From positions 7,761,493-7,825,492 of the forward strand of contig AP025055.1 of NCBI GenBank assembly GCA_036186865.1: a stretch of DNA of 64,000 nucleotides, read 5' to 3'. The notes beneath the pieces were generated by a model that was not told where the DNA came from, made no database searches, and saw only the letters and a list, made by a program, of their open reading frames with translations. The stretch comes from Eustoma russellianum (Eukaryota; Streptophyta; Magnoliopsida; Gentianales; Gentianaceae). Positions 56,726 through 64,000 of this stretch are shown here, one piece after another. The position numbers were made by a program, and so were the translations under genes. Every line of letters starts with the position of its first letter. Position 1 is the stretch's first letter.

Positions 56726-59328
56726 TGTAGGATCTGCAAGGCACCACTAGAAGGGGGGGGGGTTGAATAGTGGGTGCTGAAAATGTGGTTTTTAAAATTG
56801 TTTTAGACCAAAAACCCAACTTCTGAAAAAAGTTTCTATTTTCAGAACCTGTTTTGAAATGTTTTGAAAACTAGGTTACAGGTCTTCAAAAATTCAGAAA
56901 TTTTGAGAGATCTTAGTCTCAGATGTTCTGAGTGTCTCCTAAAAATTTCAGATTAAAATTCAACCTTTAACCCCTTTAAAAATCATTGGTGGTCAGATTG
57001 CGCAAATCTGACAGAAACGGTAGTCTGATTTGAAAAATTAATTCCAATTAAACCGTGACTCCAAATGCTCTGAAAATTTAATTACTAACCGCTTATTAGG
57101 CTTATTTAATTGGATTGAAACAGTTTTGAAAAATTCTTTAGTGAAGTTAGTCAAATACGTTCAAACTCTCAACCTTTGCAAGCCTGAAAATTAGACTGCA
57201 CTAGTCTCAGAATTTTTGACGTTTGGATGACTTATACTTGTTCAAAAAGGTTGAAATTTACGCCAAATGAACCTTAAGACGTGTGGCTATGTTTTCCGAA
57301 AGTTTCGTGATTTTTGAAGTCCGTTTACTATTTTTAATAAGGTGATAAAAATAATGCACTGTGCTAGAAACTGAAAGTAAGTGTTGAAAAGTAAAGAACA
57401 CAAGGAATTTTATACTGGTTCGGTTAAATCAACCTACTCTAGTCTTCGAGGACACCTTCCTCGGTTATCACTAATCACAAAACACAAAAAACACCTTACC
57501 ACACAGGGTTGATGGAGTTACACACCAACTCCAACCCTTTACAAACCATGTAAGTGATTAAAACGATCACGAACACCACCACCTAGCGGATGCAAGATTG
57601 ATCACACCTTGATCAATCTTTTACAACAATATAGAATATATGGTGGTATAGATAAATCCTATTCAAGATCTATGAATATGAATACAATAGGCTTTGAGAG
57701 AGAAGAAAGAAAGAAGTGTAGAAGGAGAAGATGGTTGCAACGTTTTGCTCTTGAAAATTGTAAGCCTTGTCTTGTCTTTTTTTGCTCTCCTTCTTCTCGT
57801 TTAATCAATATGTGCCGCCCCCTATGCCATTTCTTCCTCTTGAAAATTATCTCTTAAGTCTTTAGAAGAATATCTTGCATCATTGTGACATTCACTTGCT
57901 TACTTGGCAACTTCTCATTGGATGATCATTAAGCCCTTGCTTACTTGGCACTCATTGATTGAATGAAAGTTGTCATCATTTGATGACTAGATAAATCTGA
58001 AAAATATCACTTAAAACATGTGCCAATTAGCCATAAAAATTGTTGCCATAAGTCTCATATCAATTCCACATAATTAGCAAGACAAATAATCACCATTAGC
58101 ATCCTTAAAATCGGCCAACATTATTCTCCACATGCTGAAATTTTCAGCATGTGTGATATCCAAGACAAGTTCAAATTATTGCCATGTATGTATTAGATTT
58201 ATCCCTTGAAAATAAAAAAATCAAATATGCTTAATTTCAAGTCAAGAATTCGGCCACATACATTCCAACACATGCTGAAATTTTCAGCATGTGTGATATT
58301 TCAAAATATCATCACATTATTTTCATAACATTTTTAAAATATTGCCATTTTATATCCCAATAAATCCATATAATTCAAAGAAGTAAATATGGCACATTTA
58401 ATATCAAAATTTGGCCAACTCAATGCACACATGCTGAAATTTTCAGCATGCGTTACAAATGTGACATAGTTTGAACTGCTACCTTGTGTAGCTCCTTTCT
58501 TTATGTCACCAACCTTGCATAATTCATTCTTGGCCAATCAAGATGCCAACTAAGCTCCACATATGCTCCAACAAGGCTGAAGTAGGCGTGTGCTATAGCT
58601 TGCACATGTGCTGAATTTTATTTTTGCAAACTGTGTAAAATAGTGCACAATAATTATACACACATGGTATATTCCAATCAGCCCTTAATTGATTTTTATA
58701 GAACACTTTAGAATGTATAAAGTATGTAAAAAGTGTCTAGATACATGTTATATGTCATGCCAAAAGGGTTCCATGTGTCATGTTCGTAGAAAAACCGAAT
58801 TTTCGACTTTTGTCGATTACCCGATTTTTCTCTGATTAAATTCCAACTTTTTGCACATGTTATTACACATAATATACATAAATTAAACTTTAATATTCAG
58901 CACTCATGGCTGATTAAAGTGGCGTCTACATGTGACAAAAATGTTGAATTTGAAATCTCCACATTTTGGCCTTAATTGGGGGTGATTTGTGTGTGCAAAC
59001 ATGGAATGATTTTATGGCTGTATATACCATGTAATCCACAAAATTTGTGGCCATTTTTGAAGTGTAGGGGCTGGCCATATGGCAAGTAAGTGACACGTTG
59101 GCGAAGTTTCCGTATTCACCCGATACGACAATTTTTGGTTTAGAACCTTGTATCTTGTCGTAATAATTTCGTCATCACCATGACTTATATCATATGATAT
59201 AAGACCTGAATATACTCATAAATATGAGGTAAGTATAGTGGTGTGATGTTGACGTATGTTCGTAATATATATAACGTGTCGGTAGTACGTTGGAATATAT
59301 GTGCATAGTGCCTTTTTAAAAAAAAATC

Positions 59329-59365
<37 letters not shown>

Positions 59366-59723
59366 GCATGTATAATGAGAGGGAAGAAGACTTTCCATTC
59401 TTCAATTTGTTGCCTTTGTGCCTTCTTCAAATATATCACCATTTAATGAACTACTTAGTTCATTTAACTAAGCACTTCACGTAGTGAACTAGTTTAGCTC
59501 ATTAATGGTGGCACCTGAAAATAGTTCAAACACAACAAACGTTCGCCATTTGATGTAAGATTTGAAGCTTCATAGCTCGTTAGTACGACAACATTATATA
59601 TGAACTATATAAGGCAGGTTTCATGCAAAAACGTGTAAAGTCATAAAACATGTCATGCATTTTTTTGGTACACGTTATTTAAATCATGTATTTTGTAATC
59701 ACTCAAATCCCTTTTTCTCTACA
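56726..59723 (-). repeat. 5' LTR of S4
   Basis: Begins TGTAGGATCTGCAAGG with a longer G run, contains the three palindromes at about 58132, 58270 and 58428 and a (TA)n run at about 59335-59362, and ends CTACA at 59723 followed by the target duplication CAAGG. 2998 bp. Confidence 0.88.
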
Positions 59724-60036
59724 CAAGGCGTCTATACGAATCCCTGCACTTATGAAAACGACAGAGCATTCTATTGTGGAAGCGAAATAAATCAACTCCG
59801 ACCCTAAATTCGGAAGTAAAATCCATAAACCATAAATAGTCAACATCAAGTCAAAATCCCTTAAACGACATCGTAAAGTTCGTAAAATGAAATCCCTAAG
59901 CTATGTCCTCAAATAAAATAATAAATAAAAGAACTTCTCTATCTCTCGATCCTCCGTCATCCATTATCCTCTAAACGTCTCAATTGTGCCCACTTAGAGT
60001 CCTCTCCAACCCATATTTAGTCGTACCCTTAATTGT

Positions 60037-60100
60037 CTGCAATAAAACATAACGAACGGTGTGAGCGACAAAAACGTCACTCAGTAGGTACCCTGCCTAC
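60037..60100 (-). other. Intron-like segment in G4
   Basis: In sense about 64 nt ending TTTATTGCAG, with the hairpin GAGTGAC/GTCGCTC (one wobble pair). The donor GTAGGC is weak. Confidence 0.35.
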
Positions 60101-60367
60101 ATCAGCCTTGTGAGCTCATACACGCTAGGACAGTAGTGAAATACATATAAGTACGGTAATACGAAAATAGACTGTCCATATTTTCACAAATACGCATAAC
60201 GGTCATAACTTCTTAAAACAATCAAAACACATAATCGTGCAAAATGAGCGTGAAATGCAATGTCACATACGTGATGCACGATGAACCTGCATTCTCGGAA
60301 ACATTTATCTTATCGTACAATGCATGACCCTGGGACCTAACAGAACGGAACGAAACAGAACAGATCA

Positions 60368-60393
60368 GATATGCGACTTAGGTCTCGCATATC
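60368..60393. repeat. Perfect 9-bp hairpin in G4
   Basis: GATATGCGA at 60368-60376 pairs with TCGCATATC at 60385-60393 around an 8-nt loop, flanked on both sides by CCTAACAGAAC. It lies about 715 nt from the LTR 3' end, where the other gypsy LTRs have arrays. Confidence 0.6.
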
Positions 60394-61377
60394 CTAACAG
60401 AACAGAACATAACAGAACATATATGCAATGTCGTGATGCATGAATGCACAGAAATCACATTCGGAATCCTTCCTTTACTTTTTCCTTTTTCTTTTTTCTT
60501 TTTCTTTTTCTTTTTCTTTCCTTATTCTTTTTCCTTCCTTTTCACGTTTCTGATGTATTTTTATTTGTCATGAAAGGACCATAAGGATAATTTAAACTGC
60601 ATATGTGGTCCAAGGTCGACCGGGTTATGCTTGGCAGAATTACGGAAAGTTTTAACACGTAAGCTTACGGATATCGTTGGATGAAGAATCTCGTCAGCGA
60701 CATTTCTGAATGCACTTACACTCTCCATAAGGTGTTGAGAGCCTCGTCAGAAAACATGAGACAATTTATAAATACACTTACCAATACCAATAATTTATAA
60801 CCAATACCAATTAGAGGTGGACAGTCTCGTGAGAAAACATGCGACAATTCCTAAATACACTTACCGTACCCATAAGAGGTACATATGAAATGTGAGTGCA
60901 CAGCATCGTCGTGCAAGATGCGGTTGTTTCGTTAGATGAGGAGGGCACCGTACAGGATTTGTGTTTGAACATTAATTTTCTCACGGCTTAGTAAATGCAG
61001 AAAGCGGAAGGTGGGTGATGAGCCAAAAATAAACATGTAGCGCCCCGACCCGGACAACGGAATCCGAATCGGTACACCCGTCGTAGCTTACTGAGAAGAC
61101 TACAAGACGTCTCATCTCTCGAATACACATCATCACTGACGTAAGAGAAATAAGTACGGAAACATGTATCTGATAAATCTCCACCATCAATCCAAATACA
61201 TCAAATGATAATAACATCTCTAGGGGTAGTCACAGTAATGACGAACTAATCCTCAAGTATATGGAAAAACTGAAATAAGTAACAACTGTGCCGTCTAGCT
61301 CCCAACATGTCTCTATATATCCCATTCAGCCCACTCGCCATCGTCTTCTATGAATATCATGTCGTAGCTAGGCTCAT

Positions 61378-61442
61378 CTGCAATCATAAAGGTAGTACCC
61401 TTAGCGAAAAACGCTAGCAAGTAACCCGCTTATAAGACATAC
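61378..61442 (-). other. Intron-like segment in G5
   Basis: In sense 65 nt from GTATGTCTTATAAG to TTTATGATTGCAG, with the hairpin TAGCG/CGCTA (loop TTTTT), different in sequence from GAGCGAC/GTCGCTC of G1/G2 but paired. The donor GTATGT is good. Confidence 0.45.
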
Positions 61443-61710
61443 GGGAGTAATATATAATTCATGGGAATTGTGGGCCACATGTATTGTAAAGCTTCCAAAT
61501 ATACATGCGAGTCACGTAATAGCGAGTACAGCAAATTGATCGCAATTAACAAATCCATAACAATCAATTACCATGCACATCCATACCACAACGACTCTCA
61601 TGATGCATGTCAAAATATGCACTACACTACACAACCACAAATGCATGAGCCCTTTTCTTTTCAAGTCAATGCAATGCATGTCACAATGTCAGGTCTCGTA
61701 ACTCGTTACC

Positions 61711-61988
61711 CTGTAACGCGCCCCGGCTTATATTTCCATTCCGGTTTACGTTACAGGCTCGTATGCTCTGTGATGCACCTCGGCTTATATTTCCATCCCG
61801 ATTTACATCACAGATCTCGTAAAACTCTGCAATGCACCTTGGCTTATATTTCCATCCCGATTAGCATTGCAGAGGACTTTATACCCTGTAACACGCCCCG
61901 GCTTATATTTCCATCCCGGTTTGCGTTACAGCCTTTTGTGCTCTGCAATGCGCCCCGGCTTATATTTCCATCCCGGTATACATTACAG
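61711..61988. repeat. Five tandem 46-nt hairpins with covarying stems in G5 LTR
   Basis: Units at 61711-61756, 61768-61813, 61827-61872, 61886-61931 and 61943-61988, each exactly 46 nt, at 57-59 nt period. Outer 8-nt arms: CTGTAACG/CGTTACAG, CTGTGATG/CATCACAG, CTGCAATG/CATTGCAG, CTGTAACA/CGTTACAG (one mismatch), CTGCAATG/CATTACAG (one mismatch). Inner stems: CCGG/CCGG in units 1, 4 and 5, TCGG/CCGA in unit 2, TTGG/CCGA in unit 3. Loop CTTATATTTCCATC is constant except the last base in unit 1. Confidence 0.9.
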
Positions 61989-62468
61989 GTCACCTTCGCA
62001 AATCTGTGCCGAAGCACATCTCTTTTTCAAATCCATATGCAATGCACGTGCCATGATGCAGGACTCCTCGTTCCAATCACATTTCTCGTTCACGTATATA
62101 GTTCATAATCACATGCGCAAGTAAGAGCAACACACAAGATTTCCCTAGCTCATACGTCAAAGCTTAGGTCTCAACTAGATCTTCAACACTTAAACTTGAT
62201 GCCAAAAGTCACAAACCAATGTGAGTACCCCTATCTGTCCTTCACGGAACTCTATAACACCTCGTACGTTCACTTCCTAACCCTCCTAAGTCAGCCTCAT
62301 TGAAATCCGATTCGTAAACCCTTTAAATTCTCCAAACTTGATTCACCATCTTAAGTCATGTTTCCAAGACTTAAACTAGTCATAATCAGGTCCTAAGAAG
62401 TCCCTAAGGTCACCCAAAGAATCCCCTAGCTTCCCTCTTTCTTCCTTTACTTTCTCACAAAACTGGTT

Positions 62469-62733
62469 GACGTCATACCCTGACGTCGATCGATCTACGT
62501 ACGTCATACCCTGACGTCGATCGATCGACGTCCATCTGAGGCACGTCGATCTCTCACTCACCTACGTCATACCCTCACGTCATACCCTCACGTCATACCC
62601 TCACTCTGAACTACGTCGATCGATCGACGTGCATCTGAAGCACGTCGATCTCTCACTCCTTCCACATCGATCGATCGACGTGCATCTGAGGCACGTCGAT
62701 CTCTCACCTGCTATACGTCGATCGATCGACGTC
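62469..62733. repeat. ACGTCGATCGATCGACGT palindrome array
   Basis: Five copies, some with one change, of the 18-bp perfect palindrome ACGTCGATCGATCGACGT alternate with CATCTGAGGCACGTCGATC and with CACGTCATACCCT units. ACGT cores, as in bZIP sites, are dense here. It lies in the 5' half (sense) of the LTR, plausibly U3. Confidence 0.85.
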
Positions 62734-63596
62734 CTGAATTTTCAGAATCATATCCTGCGATTTCTACATCAACTGCAAACCTATATTCCAATCGTTTTCC
62801 AACGTTCTTCCCACCAATCCAAGCCTATTCATCCCTATCAATCCATTCTTAATCTTCTCAAACCAGATCCTTCACACGCACATCAACGATTCAATCTTAA
62901 AACTCGAATCTTTCATCAAATCAACCCCAAAACCTAACCTTTTCACTCATCCCTCCCTTCAACCGCCATCATCAAGCAAGTGGGATTCAAGGGATGGGGA
63001 TTCACATGATCACACATAAACCATGAACAACAAACAAGATTTCAACATATAATGGCCAAATCGTCAACACCAAAACACATAAATCATATACAAATAATCA
63101 CGGAAAGAAACTACTGCATGGTGATCCATTTAATATCAAAAGTAGGCCTTTTTCTTTTATAAATCGTAGGAACTTATAAGAAAGTTACTTGCCTTTGATT
63201 ACTCGAAGAATGAAGGAAGATCGGACGAAGATTGAAGGATGGATCTTGAAGAATCCTTGCTTAGGGTTTGAGAATGTCAAATGTCGCCTATGGGGATGGA
63301 GGCTGCGTCAGTTTTCTCTGCGTAATGAGAAAACTGACGTTCTGTCAGTTTTTATATGGGATGGGGAAAGTTTGGAGTTGCTAAATTATATCTATTATCT
63401 TATTTATCTTAAAGGATAATCCTTTATTATTTAATTCTAAAATTAAATACAAATTAATTCTAATATTTAACCCTTCATTAATTTCTCATTAATCCTCTTA
63501 CTTAATGCCGCATTTATTTGCGTTGACTATCATTAAACTCCGTTTAATTCCTTCTTCGCCCTTTTAATTATCCTACGGAGGTTGCGGGGCATAACA

Positions 63597-63612
63597 TTCT
63601 GCCCCCCTTATA
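63597..63612 (-). promoter_or_regulatory. Polypurine tract of gypsy G5
   Basis: Sense AAGGGGGGCAGAA sits immediately before the LTR start TGTTATGCCCC, downstream of TTTCGAGGACGAAATT, the usual plant gypsy arrangement. Confidence 0.85.
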
Positions 63613-63644
63613 AAAAATTTCGTCCTCGAAACTGGCGTACATTA

Positions 63645-64000
63645 TTAGAAAAGATGTGGATATAGCTCCTTCATTTGCTCCTCAAGCTCCCACGTGGCTT
63701 CCCGCTTCGTATGGTTACTCCACTAAACTTTGACATGCGGAATGACGCGTCGGCGTAGGACTTGATCTTTTCTATCCACAATCCTTATTGGATGCTCTTC
63801 ATAGGTGACATCTTCCTTAACATCTAATGGTTGTGCTTCAAGGACATGGCTCGGGTCCGATACGTATTTCCTTAATTGGGATACATGAAATACGTTATGA
63901 ACTTGGGACAAATTTGGTGGCAAAGCTAATCGGTACGCTCTTTCGCCAACCTTAACTAGAACTTCGTACGGGCCTATGTATCTAGGGCTTAACTTGCCCT
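63645..64000 (-). pseudogene. pol: Gypsy polyprotein C-terminus with chromodomain-like tail, premature stop
   Basis: Enters from the right edge in frame (codon at 63998) with the integrase C-terminal segment: GKLSPRYIGPYEVLVKVGERAYRLALPP in outline, then NVFHVSQLRKYV, then the chromodomain-like start (EEHPIRIVDRKDQVLRRR, HVKV). A TAG at 63723-63725 interrupts it. The same frame continues W.N....ATWELEEQM..LYP.LF to a TAA at 63645-63647, which is the normal end of Tekay/Del-type chromoviruses. Most plant relatives have a sense codon (Leu or Val) at the TAG. The chromodomain guides integration to heterochromatin in related elements. Confidence 0.88.

Larger units (their letters stand above)
44641..59723 (-). 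mobile_element. Sirevirus S4, nested in gypsy LTR G4 and carrying LINE-2
   Basis: LTRs at 44641-51382 (with LINE-2 inside) and 56726-59723 flank an internal region with decayed gag and pol. Flanks CAAGA (44636-44640) and CAAGG (59724-59728) form a 5-bp target duplication with one substitution. It is related to but clearly diverged from S2/S3. Confidence 0.85.
59724..61035 (-). repeat. Continuation of gypsy LTR G4, cut by G5
   Basis: Resumes the LTR interrupted at 44640. It is about 1.3 kb, much shorter than other gypsy LTRs here, and stops exactly at the TG of G5, so the remainder probably lies beyond the window. It includes a TTTCTTTTTC low-complexity run near 60478-60530 and short repeats with AATACACTTACC near 60770-60870. 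Confidence 0.65.
61036..63596 (-). repeat. 3' LTR of gypsy G5
   Basis: Plus-strand ends are TGTAGCGCCCC (61036) and GGGGCATAACA (63596), near-inverted termini in TG...CA form, 2561 bp. The sense polypurine tract follows at once, then the polyprotein end, so this is the 3' LTR of a minus-strand element. It holds the intron-like segment at 61378-61442, the hairpin array at 61711-61988 and a palindrome array at 62469-62733. Frames 61461-62108 and 62629-62937 reflect the repeats, not genes. Confidence 0.85.

Noticed and set aside
61711..61988. CRISPR-like array
   Set aside because: Regular repeats and spacers, but the sequence is clearly plant retrotransposon LTR, the spacers are similar to each other, and no cas genes exist.
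61461..62108. 215-codon frame with repeated ARLIFPSR/GLYFHPGL words
   Set aside because: The repetition comes from the hairpin array read as protein; no independent support for a gene.

Overview
This window is a retrotransposon landfill from a nuclear plant genome. I see no host gene, tRNA, rRNA or bacterial feature. Nearly every supportable feature belongs to a Ty1/copia element of the Sirevirus (SIRE/Maximus) lineage, an older non-Sirevirus copia element, a Ty3/gypsy element with long LTRs (one with a Tekay/Del-like chromodomain end), or a plant L1-type LINE with a C-terminal RNase H. An angiosperm with a large repeat-rich genome is the natural reading. I cannot name the species. All boundaries and comparisons were read by eye.

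Layout. (1) 1-1490: the start of a gene for a putative plant transposon protein (minus strand, running off the left edge), its leader, and a short-repeat field. (2) 1493-8166: Sirevirus S1 (minus), with nearly intact gag and pol in two frames, a tRNA-Met primer site and a 1.48 kb LTR with clean TGTTAG/CTAACA ends. (3) 8167-10342: a decayed gypsy gag and the end of a plus-strand copia LTR. (4) 10343-11750: gypsy LTR G1. (5) 11751-25136: Sirevirus S2/S3 as a tandem LTR-internal-LTR-truncated internal. (6) 25137-33492: gypsy G2, reduced to LTRs plus about 540 bp of interior, with LINE-1 inside its right LTR. (7) 33493-44568: an old plus-strand copia (gag to integrase, then reverse transcriptase) split by gypsy LTRs G3 and G3b. 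(8) 44569-61035: gypsy LTR G4 containing Sirevirus S4 (44641-59723, near-perfect target duplication), whose own left LTR contains LINE-2. (9) 61036-64000: gypsy G5, a complete 2.56 kb LTR plus the 3' end of its polyprotein.

The coding capacity is mostly broken. S1 is closest to functional. S2, S3 and S4 share stop codons and frame relations, which suggests they were copied while already defective or that the stops and frame change are tolerated. LINE-1 keeps an open RT-zinc finger-RNase H frame but has lost its 5' half. LINE-2 has one in-frame stop in its main frame.

The most interesting signal is non-coding. Several unrelated element families carry short tandem arrays in which a constant core is flanked by, or alternates with, self-complementary arms whose sequence changes from unit to unit while pairing is kept. 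The clearest is in the G5 LTR (61711-61988): five 46-nt hairpins at 57-59 nt period with compensatory changes. Similar arrays lie in the LTRs of G1 and G2, in the S1 LTR, and in the 3' regions of both LINEs. Separately, all six gypsy LTRs carry, about 330-450 nt from the LTR 3' end, a 60-68 nt segment that mostly looks like a small GT-AG intron with an internal hairpin that covaries between families. These two themes are the best candidates for something undescribed.
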